Assembly: GCA_033557685.1 (NCBI GenBank)
Contig: JAWQRN010000260.1
Coordinates: 1-32,779 of the forward strand
From: Sperchopsis tessellata
Taxonomy: Eukaryota; Arthropoda; Insecta; Coleoptera; Hydrophilidae
DNA length: 32,779 nt
Direction: 5' to 3'
In this document: one piece after another, positions 10,626-20,264 of the stretch
Layout of the letters: every line of letters starts with the position of its first letter
Numbering within the stretch: position 1 is the first letter of the stretch
Notes under the pieces: generated by a model
The model's input: the letters and a program-made list of their open reading frames with translations, nothing else
Database searches by the model: none
What the model was told of the DNA's origin: nothing
Program-made: the position numbers and the translations under genes

Positions 10626-11485
10626 TCAATAAAGTAGAAGTAGTTATTATTATATATATTGGAAATTTGAATTTGCAAATTCAGCACAACCAAACAAGGT
10701 TAGGAGTTACAGAATCTTGTTCATTATTAACTTGTAAAAGAACCAATAAATAAACTGTATTTCCTTAAGATCGCCAACTTGTATCCATTATAACCAACCA
10801 CATGTGCAAATTTTGTTTAATCTAGCATTCGCAACTAATTGTCCATAATCATTCCATTGACTGGGTTCAATCCTGAAGATATATTTTAAAAACCTCAGTA
10901 ATTTGGTAAATATATTAATAAATTACTTTTTGGAATGGGTACTATAAAAAAAATTACAAAACTCAACAGCTTAACATAGATACAGAGAATGTGCTAACCT
11001 CAAGATGGATATTTTTCTTCTCAAATAATTTTCATATTTGTAAAAGATTATTCTGAAATATTTACAAAACAACTTGCCCTACTTAGGAAGAAGTTATAAA
11101 CTGCAAAAAATAAACAAGAAATTTTGTTATAATTACATCATTAAATTAGTATATACTTCATTTATTTATACTGCTTTTGTTCTATGTAGGTAAGGGAAAC
11201 ATATACTAATTCAATGATGACTGTGTCTCAATGTCTCATTTTTGGTTCCTAAGTATGGCAGATATGGCTTGCAAGTGGTATGTTTCTTTAACTTGTTTAT
11301 ATACAGTTAGCCTTCATCCAATTATAAATAAAATTCACACAGTAAATGACACTTCAATCATTAAGAAAAAGCAGGGAAAGTTTTTGTAGAACCCTTTAGA
11401 ACCCTTAAATAAAAGTAATTTGGATATAGATAGTATTCTCAAATAACTATGGGTGGTCTTAACAACTTCTATTGCCATTATCTAC
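10626..11485. other. AT-rich DNA, nothing recognised
   Basis: No gene was found. An isolated GGGTTCAATCC at about 10862 resembles a pol III box B, but I see no matching box A. Confidence 0.5.
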
Positions 11486-11489
11486 ATAA

Positions 11490-11735
11490 ATATATTACTT
11501 TAAGGAAGGGGGTCGATTGGCACACACAGAATTTTTCCAATAACAGTTGGCAGATAAATATCAAAAGTGGCAGATAAATATCAAAAGTAAACTATTTCTA
11601 TTAACTATTAAGTTTTTATATTAATATATTACATTAGAGAAGTGGGGTGATACAGAATATATCCAATAACAATTGGCAGATACTATCAAGAACAAACAAT
11701 TTATATTAATTTTAAAGTTTAAAGAAAGTTACAGT
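11490..11735. repeat. Diverged tandem duplication with an internal 20-bp doublet
   Basis: Two units start at 11490 and 11624 with ATATTAC(T/A)TTA and share CCAATAACARTTGGCAGATA. In the first unit the 20-bp segment beginning GGCAGATAAATATC is perfectly doubled (11549-11568 and 11569-11588). The second unit has a single, diverged copy. The perfect 20-bp doublet must be recent relative to the diverged larger duplication. Confidence 0.7.
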
Positions 11736-12044
11736 TTGACGATAATTATTAAGAATATTGAGTATCAAGGACGGAGAACTCTATAGATACGTAAACAGAA
11801 AAAATAATATTTTTGGATTAACTTTAGAATAAACATGCATACTACTTTATGGAATATATTTATTAAACAAAATCAAATACAGAATAAAGGAACAAAACGT
11901 CCCGATTACAATGTAAACGATATTTTGATAAAATGGGGACTGTTTCCTAAGTAGTACATTGAAATTCATCAAATCATTTAGAGCTAGAGAAATTTTTCAC
12001 TCAGGTATAGATGGAATAAGAATTATAACTTACATAAATTGTAC

Positions 12045-12123
12045 TGACAAAACGTAGTCGCCCAATGCATCACTATTTTCACTACGAAAAATGGGTTAAG
12101 ATCCACTGAGCTACTCGCGGGCC
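12045..12123 (-). repeat. tRNA-like head of a SINE (candidate)
   Basis: On the minus strand from 12123 the sequence reads GGCCCGCGAGTAGCTCAGTGG. TAGCTCAGTGG (12113-12103) is a good pol III box A. About 40 bases downstream is GGGCGACTACG (12063-12053), which could be a degraded box B (GGTTCGANTCC type) at normal tRNA spacing. The acceptor and anticodon stems do not close well, so a functional tRNA is unlikely and a tRNA-derived SINE head is the better call. The 3' border is not defined. Confidence 0.4.
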
Positions 12124-12129
12124 ACCTAC

Positions 12130-15100
12130 TAAAACTCCTACAAAAAATAACACAAAATAATCCTTTGTACGATTGCCCAACGAGCTAATAAAAAAAATAA
12201 AACAGTATTTTTTGAAAACCCATTTGGAAAGTTGGTTAGTTTCTCAAGTATGGTAATGAAGAACGCGGATTTTACAGGAAAGCGATGAACTAAACTTGAC
12301 ATTCTTCCCCGGATTGAAAGTTTAGGATTGGTCAAAATCATAATAAAAAATTAACTCAAAAAGCAACAAACAATAAAAACAGATGTTAGTAGAGACAACT
12401 ACAAACAAGCAAAACCAAAGTGTAAACATAAAAACAAGCATTAAAAGACAATCACACGCAATACATTTCAGCTGTTAAATAATTTGAAGCAATTATAAGC
12501 ATTACCAGATTCACACTGCCATCAATGATATTGTAACAGACTAATATGAATGTTTTCTTCACCTAGAACTGCTGAAACTGTCAAATTTTAATTTTAAGCG
12601 TTTTAGAAGTTAACTGTATAGCTTATACCCTAACATAAAATTACAATTATAATGTACACTTGGAACTAGCTTTGCTAAGTACTGTGAGAACAGTATTAAT
12701 TTCAACAAAAAAATGTATTTATTTCTTTGTATTAAGCTCCCATACGGCCAAAATATAGCTCCAACCGTCTTGCAAATTATTAGTTTAAATGTGAGCTGAA
12801 AGAAGCTAAAGAATCATTTTAATTAAAATACAAGGTTCGTATTGACATTACCAATCACTCTTCCCGAACAACAGAGTTGATCTATGGATATAAAAATGAA
12901 ATAAGCTTTCGTTATTAGAAAATAAAGCATTGAACTTTCTATGATTGAATTTATTGTAGTTACAACTGATCTGATGAACTGTGGAAAAAGGTCCTGCGAA
13001 ATCATTATTCGTTAAAAAGTTTTCTATTCTATAAGTCAACCAAATTATTCCTCTACATTAAAACATTATGAAGTATAGCTTGGTTTTACAAGTGAATATA
13101 ATGTCACAAAACGTCTGTGAAACAGGATAAAAAACTCTACCAATTGCAGTAAAAAATTTTGTACAAGCATATATAAAACCTGAATTTATGGAATACATAA
13201 CAATATGTATTTGTATTAACTACTCTAGGGATGAAGCTTACAAATTATTAAATTATTTCATAGCGGAAATGCAGGCTTAGGAACAATTAGTTCCAAGTGA
13301 AACAAATTATTTTGATAAATGAAGATATTTTACCCACAATTGCATAGGAATCTTAATTTTCAGAACGAAAATGACAGATCTCCAGCAAGGCAGTTTGTTT
13401 TACTCCTAATAATAGTCAATGAAATGTAGAAACTTTTCAGAACCTCTTCAGAGTGGCACCCAGAAGTGTCCTTTGCAAAATGTTGACATTTTTAATACGC
13501 AAAACAAAAACAATAGAAAAAAGGCATAAACTATTTTTCCCACAAACAAATTACAACATTCATGGCAGTGTAAGTCTGATTTAAAGAAAAGTTCTTTCCT
13601 TGTGTTAACCTTACAATGAAACTTATAGAGGTATATAGACATTGGAAAACTACATAATTATGGTAGTAGAAAAATTACCCTAATTTTGATGTGGTAGGGT
13701 GGATATTGGAATGATTGATTACGGTATGAGGAATAAAATAAGGTCAGTTCTATACTGTACAAGTTACATAAACTAAAAAGTGTGCCTACCAAACTAAGGT
13801 ACACCCAATGTGATAACAAAAAAAAAAACATATTCTACGTGAACCCATCTTTGTAATTACGTAACGGAAATCGATACTATGGTAAATGTATTTGATTTTC
13901 TAATCAGAACTATCTAACTTCAGAAGTAATAAATTAGCTCAACTAAAGGTATGTTTATGGACAGCACCATAAACTGACTTTCATATACAGGTTAGGTCAC
14001 ACCTAGCACCAAATTTCAATAACTCAATTATTTGTACTGACAAAATTTATTTGAAAAACAAAAATTGTTGCAATTGACATATTCTACAACTGAAATCTAC
14101 TTTCATCGAAAATAACTGCTAGGTATGCTCTACACAGAACTGTTCTATGTTTCTCTAACTGCTGTTTGAATTATTTACGATTCGGAGAGGTATTTACAGA
14201 TATATCATCATAATTAAACTGCTAGGTATAGCTATATAATTATGACTAGACATCTGTTAAAAATCAATAATGCATCTTATACATATTCATTAAAACTAAA
14301 AAAATATATAAGGTGTACAATTTTTATATGAAGTACAGTCCTGTGTAGAGTGCATATACCAAGCTGTTGTTATCAATAAAAATATATTTGATTTGTAGAA
14401 TAGGTAGCTTACAGTAACTTAAAAGACATTTCAAGGTTTGAAAGACATAATTTCAAATGACAAGACAGATTTTGCTGAAAAATTTTTAAATAGAGAAATT
14501 AGCTATCCAGTCGTATCATCTTGGAAAATCAATCTTACAAAAACTCCCATCAGCGGCTAATCGCAAACGCCTGCAAACAAAATTAAAACTAAATATAATT
14601 TTCAACGACACTGTATTTGCAAACAAAACTATAAGCTTCCAAACAAATTATTCCTTCTTAATATAAATATAAAAAAATAAAATCTCTAGCAAAAATAAAT
14701 TGGTACATTATTTGTGCTAAGAATTGCATGAAAGTGGCATGAGAAAAATTATTAAGCAAGAAGAAACTAGTTAAAAGATAATTTGAAGGTCTTAATACCC
14801 ACACCACAAAATGCAGAAAAAAGTTAAATACATCAACTGCGGGACACTTACCCAAGAATTCAATTAAGGAAATCCTGCTAAATAGCTCGACAGACTAAAC
14901 AATATGCAGATTTTTTTGTTGGCCGTAAAACAAGCGCAAATAAATAACCCATACCTACATAACCCTTACAATAAAGTCAATGATTTATCAAAACCAAATA
15001 ATTTTATTCAATAAAGGCGTTGGAGTTCTGTTGTTTTTAAGTGATAAATGTTAAATAATTTACGAGATTGGAGCAGAAAGAAAAAGAATAAAACTAAATA

Positions 15101-15460
15101 TACTTTCTAGGAAAAATTCTGCAAGTTTTTTAGAAGTGGACTGTTTGTTCTTTAGTTCCCTAGGAATTTGAGTTCTTTTGTATCTGTAGTAAGATCTAAG
15201 ATATAGAAAAGTTGAGTTGCTAGTATAGTTGCAGTACATAAAGACAATAGTACATGATAGGTAGTCTACCTGTGATAATGAATGATTTTACCAACATGCT
15301 TACAAGTAGTAAATATTATCTAATGACATAGTGATCAACTGAAGAAAGAATGTCGACCTAATGACTTACTATTTGTAAATAGTAATAATTTTAAATTATT
15401 TTAATGCAACCTATATAAAATTAAGTGATTTAGTAGATTCTTCAGCAAGACAGTAAAGTC
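12130..15460. other. Long AT-rich stretch without recognised genes
   Basis: I found no exon-like reading frame with family resemblance on either strand. Short minus-strand frames (12138-12341, 13448-13642, 14658-14855) are dominated by Phe, Leu, Ile and Asn codons and look like chance. No tandem array or inverted repeat of note was seen by eye. Confidence 0.5.
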
Positions 15461-15466
15461 AACATA

Positions 15467-15491
15467 CAGTAGTGAACAAAAGTATGGAAAC
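15467..15491 (+). mobile_element. Tc1/mariner-type terminal inverted repeat (left end)
   Basis: TA (15465-15466) is followed by CAGTAGTGAACAAAAGTATG and then GAAAC. The form TA + CAGT..G.ACAAAAGTAT is typical of Tc1-like element ends. I could not find the matching right end downstream, so the element is probably truncated or its right TIR has decayed. It lies 0.7 kb upstream of a Tc1-like transposase relic in the compatible orientation. Confidence 0.5.
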
Positions 15492-15582
15492 TGTACAGTT
15501 GAATAGGTTGAATTTTGGGAATCTAAAAGTTTATAAAATAGGAAACTTTGCAACCAGAGATACAATACATTTTTCAGGCTAA

Positions 15583-16168
15583 ACAATGAGAAATATTTGA
15601 TTTGAAACATGTGAAAACGTGCACGCTTTAGTGGCTCTGTACGATTGATTCGCCTCTTAGCAGATTCATCAGTAAAGCTAGTTGAAGAGTGATACAAACT
15701 GGTAAAACAAATTTGTAAATTCAAATACCATCTATATTTGGCAAACTATAACTAGCAACACATTGTGCGATTCTACTTGCTACCGTCCGAGGTCTGCATG
15801 TAAACATTTTTATAAATGTTGAAAACTATAAACGATGAAAAATATTTAATCTGAAACATATGAAACAGGGCACTCATCGGCCTCAGAAGACAACAAAATC
15901 AAGCCATGTGTTGCTGCTAGTTGTAATTTGCCAAATATAAATGGTGTTTCAATTTCACACCTAAGTTTTACTAGTGAGCATATAGCACTAATTGCAATCT
16001 GAGAATGTGAGATCAGGCACTAAAGTGTTAGAAATGGAAAGAATCGTCCATATTTATGAAAATGTTTAGAAACACCGGCCTGTAAAAACAACTAGCAGGA
16101 TCATGCAATATGTTGATAGTTGTAATTTGCCAAATATAGATGCCTTTTCAGTTTTTCAACTTGTAAAT
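15583..16168. repeat. Cluster of short repeats in mixed orientation
   Basis: A ~57-bp sequence centred on GTTGTAATTTGCCAAATATA occurs three times: inverted at about 15708-15765, direct at about 15905-15960 and direct at about 16105-16168. A second motif, GAAATATTTGATTTGAAACA, at about 15588 returns as GAAAAATATTTAATCTGAAA at about 15836. The copies are diverged by roughly one base in six. The layout suggests internally duplicated terminal or subterminal sequence of a mobile element. Confidence 0.6.
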
Positions 16169-16189
16169 AATCTAGGACTGTAAATAAAA

Positions 16190-16760
16190 CACAATATCTC
16201 CCAAAACGTTCTTTTCTTCCGACATAAAATTAATAATTGTCTTGTGTCAAAAAGAAAATAGATATGTAGTGTGAAATTTCCATATATTTAAGCTTACCAA
16301 AGAAAACGATTTCAATAATAATAGCTAGATTTAATAAACAAGGTTCTTTTGACGTGAAAAAGAAAACTGAAAGAGACCTGAAAAACATCTTGGGATATAA
16401 AACAAAAATTGTTTGAAAATTATGGAATTTTGTTGTCGGGTACTACTATGCCCAGAAGATTAAAAGATTTGGACATGTAGCAGTAAAGAAGCCTTTTAGT
16501 TCAAGGAATAAATTTGAAATTTCTTTGAAATTGACTTCCACGGTTAGTATCTGTACGAATGTTGTTTCCAGGTGGAAGACGTGTAGAGGCTCTGACAAGT
16601 GCCGATGTTTCGTCTACCAGTTAATATGATCAAAAATAAAAAATTATTTAATAAAATGACGAAAGCAGCTATTCCGAAGTGATGGTACGCGATATGTACG
16701 ATGTCCCAAGAGTAAAAAGCGGGCATTATAGTGTGGGGATGTTTATTTTCTTCTAATGAT
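16190..16760 (+). pseudogene. Tc1-like transposase relic
   Basis: Pieces in three frames fall in Tc1 transposase order. First comes GSFDVKKKTERDLKNI (end of the bipartite helix-turn-helix region), then PRRLKDL followed by HVAVKKPFSSRNK (compare the G-x-x-AxKKP-x-x-x-x-x-N block before the first catalytic Asp). Next is a DES tripeptide context (NDESSYSEV), then SDGTRYVRCPK, and finally SGHYSV followed by a GMF block where a VWGCFS-type motif is expected. Stops and frameshifts interrupt every segment, and the C-terminal half with the DN and final catalytic residues is missing or unrecognisable. It probably belongs with the TIR at 15467. The small frame at 16544-16726 on the minus strand is a shadow. 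Confidence 0.6.
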
Positions 16761-17216
16761 GTAATGTTTCCTTATGTTACAAGTAGAAATCACGAAAAAA
16801 CAGGTCAGAGGATTTAGACTTTTGTTATTAATACAATGGTGTTATTTATTTGATTCTTACTCCTTTTTTAGTAGGGCATCAAATTTACTATGATAAACTC
16901 AAACTAATGTACATTTATTCATTCTTTCTATATCATCAGGGACATAACCATCTACCTGGCCCTTCTAACAGTTGTGCAAAAGAAAAAAATAAGTTTCCTG
17001 ACTTTGCACTATTTTTATGGATCGAGTATAACTGCACTTCTATTGTTGTACCACTGTCATTTTTTAATGTAGTAGATAAAACATATTTTAGACTTTTAAG
17101 ATAAAACGAGAAATAAATCTTTTCCTTTCTGGCACAATTATGTGCATGAATATAAAATAGAATTGCATATATTAGGCTTAAATGTATTTTTTTCTGAAAT
17201 CAAATTTTGTTTCTCA
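16761..17216. other. No gene recognised
   Basis: An 84-codon plus frame (16850-17104) is open but has no recognisable motif. It might include decayed 3' sequence of the adjacent Tc1-like element. Confidence 0.35.
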
Positions 17217-17220
17217 CTAA

Positions 17221-17405
17221 CCCATTAGTGGATAGCATCCATTTTATCGGACTTTAGTTATTTAACATTTTCCATGGTGCTGACATGTGTAACAGGAGTT
17301 CTGTAGCTGACTTCATGTTGTTACATAACCTCACTTTCTATTGCATGTTATGTTAAAAAACTTTCTAAAAAAAAATCACCTTTATGAACTTCATCCACTA
17401 ATGGG
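17221..17405. mobile_element. 185-bp miniature element, piggyBac type (TTAA target)
   Basis: Perfect 16-bp inverted arms, TAACCCATTAGTGGAT (17218-17233) and ATCCACTAATGGGTTA (17393-17408), include the flanking target bases. The element itself begins CCC and ends GGG. The right flank is TTAA (17406-17409) and the left is CTAA (17217-17220), one change from TTAA. piggyBac elements insert at TTAA and have ends beginning CCC, so a non-autonomous piggyBac-like MITE is the natural reading. No coding capacity. Confidence 0.75.
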
Positions 17406-17409
17406 TTAA

Positions 17410-18420
17410 TATAATGATGTTATGATTGATTATAAGAACCCTTTGAATAGCTGACACCACAAAATTCTAATATTTGAGCAGATAATTTAAGGTACTCAAC
17501 TGAAATAAAACATTTTTGGTAAAATTGTTTCATCGTTTTTAATACTGCTGATATTTAATTCTACAAACAGTGTTTAATAAAACCTGCTGACATGGCTGCT
17601 CTTTCGTTAAATACTGCACAAAATCTTTTTTAATCGGGAGCCATACAATTCTATGACCGAATGTACGTAAGCTACAAGTGAACTTTTTATTGAGAAATGT
17701 TCTACTACTATATCTTCAATATACCTAGTGTGCCATCATGACATTCTTGACAAATCGATGCGGTTGTTAATATTGGGGTCAATATTTTACCAAAAGTTTA
17801 TTAATTAACTATGAACTTGAACGACAGAAAAAAATTATAAAGGGACTTCAATTTTAGCCCAGCGGGCTCTATCACCTGTGTAAAATATATATTCTGAATT
17901 TAGAATTGTCGGTATAATAACAATTCAAACCATATTTTAGATATCCCTCAACCCTTCTTTTTATTAGTCATGAGTAATTATAGTGTAAGAAAATCTTTCA
18001 CTGTCTATTCCATAAGAACTGCTATTTATGAAATAGCATTTATTTCTATTTACTTGCATCCAAATTTCAGTACTTGGAAATCAGGATCTTGACAAAGATT
18101 TAAAAAATAACGTTAAATCAGAATATAGTTAGTCCTACCAAAGAACAAATAATAATAATCTATAGATTGCACTGTCCAATATTTATGAAAAAAAGCAACA
18201 AAAACTTAAGCAGTATACAAATTTCAAACGTATAAATTTAAGAATAAACGTAGCAACCCTTAATGTATAATAGAGACTATTAGTCTGACCAAAATTAAAG
18301 GGATCAAAGGATAGGATTTTCCAGAAAACTGTTGCTACAATACGAGAAAGAATGAATAATTAAAATAAATTTTTAGTCAAGAAAAAGATGAGTATCCTTT
18401 TATTTCGAAGTCTTGTAGCA
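17410..18420. other. AT-rich DNA, nothing recognised
   Basis: No gene, repeat or structured element was identified on either strand. Confidence 0.5.
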
Positions 18421-18486
18421 TATATATATATATATATAAATAATATACAACAGTAGTTTGGCGAAAGTGCCTCTGATTTTTGTGTG

Positions 18487-18530
<44 letters not shown>

Positions 18531-18545
18531 CACTTTCGCCAAACT
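18421..18545. repeat. Inverted repeat enclosing a (TA)20 run
   Basis: Perfect 18-bp arms AGTTTGGCGAAAGTGCCT (18455-18472) and its complement (18528-18545) flank a 55-base centre containing (TA)20 (18489-18528). Another TA run (18421-18438) lies just outside the left arm. Beyond the arms the similarity continues after a small gap (TATACAA on the left against TTGTATA on the right). Overlapping 60-codon minus frames of alternating Tyr-Ile are translations of the TA run and not genes. Confidence 0.85.
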
Positions 18546-20030
18546 TGTATATTCTACTTCGTGTTCCTTTGAAATTTTGCATGGAATGTTATGAAATATA
18601 TTAAAAAAAATAACTCAATTGTTTTATTATTATTTAAATTTGTTCTTCATCATGCCACTTATCAAAATCCTTTTGAGTCTCGAATTTCTAATTTTAACTA
18701 CCATTACAGTTGACATTTTGAAGCCATTATTTTTAGTAAAGAAACTTAACATGCTGCAAGTTTGTAGAGCTGAAGCACCCTAAAAATGTCCCCTGTATTG
18801 GTAGATTAGAAATGTATGTTAACAAAAAACTGGAATTACACTTAGAACTTTGCAATTATCATATGTTTACACCTTGAGCCAATCAAATTTGAAACCCTCT
18901 CTAAAACCTCCAGTCAAAGACATCACAAAGTATGTCAAGCTGGTTGTCTGTCCCATGACATCTCTATATCTCACTAACATCAATAGTTGTTGCTGTGGAG
19001 TTTATTGTAAACTCATGGGAAATGATAATATAAGTGGTAAATTACACTATAACATACTCCTTAGATATTTTTCATTCTAAACCACACAGCAGATATGTCA
19101 TTTAAAAACTTCTGTAAATATAGATTTTACAGATACCGCAAGCAGATATCTAATTGTACTTATCCATAATGTACATAAATTTTAAAAGAAAGATACGAAT
19201 TATCCGTTGGTTTTGAAATGCAAATATGGTAGGGTTTTTTTTTCTGAAATTGAATATCTCAAAACATTTTAAATCAAGATCATTTTACAATTTTCAATGT
19301 GGTTAAATTTCCCAAAACTTCCCTGATATTCTCGTGTTATACCTGTTTCAAACACACTCCTATTTGTACCTAATATTTTCCATTTTAAAATGGTCTAAAC
19401 CACTGCAATACATGTTAACACTAGACTATACTCGAAAAAACTAGAATTTCTGAAACAGTTCCTTCTCATAAAAATATTATTTCCATTAATCTTATCTGAC
19501 AAGACCAAACAGTCAGATATTTCCCTTATGATAAAGAATTTTTTTCTTAAAGCACAAACATACGCTGGTTGTCTGCACCTTCAAAATTTCGTTTATTGAA
19601 CTAAGGACTGGTCACACATTGTTTGGGGGTTTAAAAAAAAACTTGAAAAAGTACAGAGATTAAAAATCTGTTAAAGCTTTTGATTTACTGGGGGGTCGGT
19701 AATAACTCATTAACATAAAAAGAAGTCAGTTGAAACAAATTTTTTGAAATGTTCCGCAATTTGCTAAACTAATACATATAAAAATAGCAAGATATTTTCA
19801 CTTTTTCTAATTCAAAATCGATAAGGTTCTCAGCAGTATAATAAAAACTGTAAAGTCAAATGGAGTGGCCTTCAGACAAAAACCAAATTGAGATCCTCAG
19901 CCTGCATAAAAATTTGTTTTAACTATTTAATCGCCCTCGTATTCTGCATTGAAAGGAATAGGGATTAGGTTCTCTACAATCACTACCATAATAAACACTA
20001 CAACTTCTACCGTAACACGATGAATGGACT
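18546..20030 (-). other. Region downstream of the kinase, possible 3' UTR or last intron
   Basis: This lies immediately 3' of the last recognised kinase codons on the minus strand. It has no recognisable exon. Candidate AATAAA signals occur on the minus strand (for example around 19592) but none can be confirmed. If the GTATGT at the end of the 20031-20264 exon is a donor, this stretch would be intron and might contain a small terminal exon that I could not identify. The plus frame at 18850-19080 is unrecognised. Confidence 0.4.
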
Positions 20031-20264
20031 TTACATACCAGGTTGTTGGTTAATGGTTTGTGAAGTTTGTGGTTGAGCAGATGTGCCCGCGGTTGTTGCC
20101 GCTTTTTGTTTTAACATTGTCCAGTCAAAGGTGTAGTCATACTGATGGTTGAGGGTACGGAACAATATACGGAATAGCTGTCTTAGGTACATGTAGTCTG
20201 GGGCCTCCTCAAATCTGAGTCCTCTGCAGTAATTTAGGTACATGGCAAATTCTGCAGGGAATCC
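20031..20264 (-). CDS. CSNK1A1 ortholog (CkIalpha): Casein kinase 1 alpha, 3' exon (end of kinase domain and C-terminal tail)
   Basis: This exon encodes 77 residues starting GFPAEFAMYLNYCRGLRF, followed by APDYMYLRQLFRILFRTLNH and YDYTFDWTMLKQKAA, all near-identical to animal casein kinase 1 alpha. It then gives a Thr/Gln/Ser-rich tail ending INQQPGM and TAA. The splice acceptor (TTTTGTTTTAG, AG at 20266-20265) is phase 0, matching the donor of the upstream exon at 22230. The kinase is a constitutively active Ser/Thr kinase that primes beta-catenin/Armadillo and Ci/Gli for degradation in Wnt and Hedgehog signalling. The tail after KQKAA is species-variable and lacks the KSKSNMKGF-type ending of vertebrate forms. 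The final codons CCT GGT ATG TAA contain GGTATGTAA, a good splice donor, so the true C-terminus may lie in a further exon. Confidence 0.93.
   Translation of the reverse strand, partial: GFPAEFAMYLNYCRGLRFEEAPDYMYLRQLFRILFRTLNHQYDYTFDWTMLKQKAATTAGTSAQPQTSQTINQQPGM

Noticed and set aside
10855..10880. Possible pol III box B (GGGTTCAATCC)
   Set aside because: No acceptable box A at the proper distance and no cloverleaf could be drawn.
18360..18582. Two 60-codon Tyr-Ile repeat peptides on the minus strand
   Set aside because: They are translations of the TA microsatellite runs.
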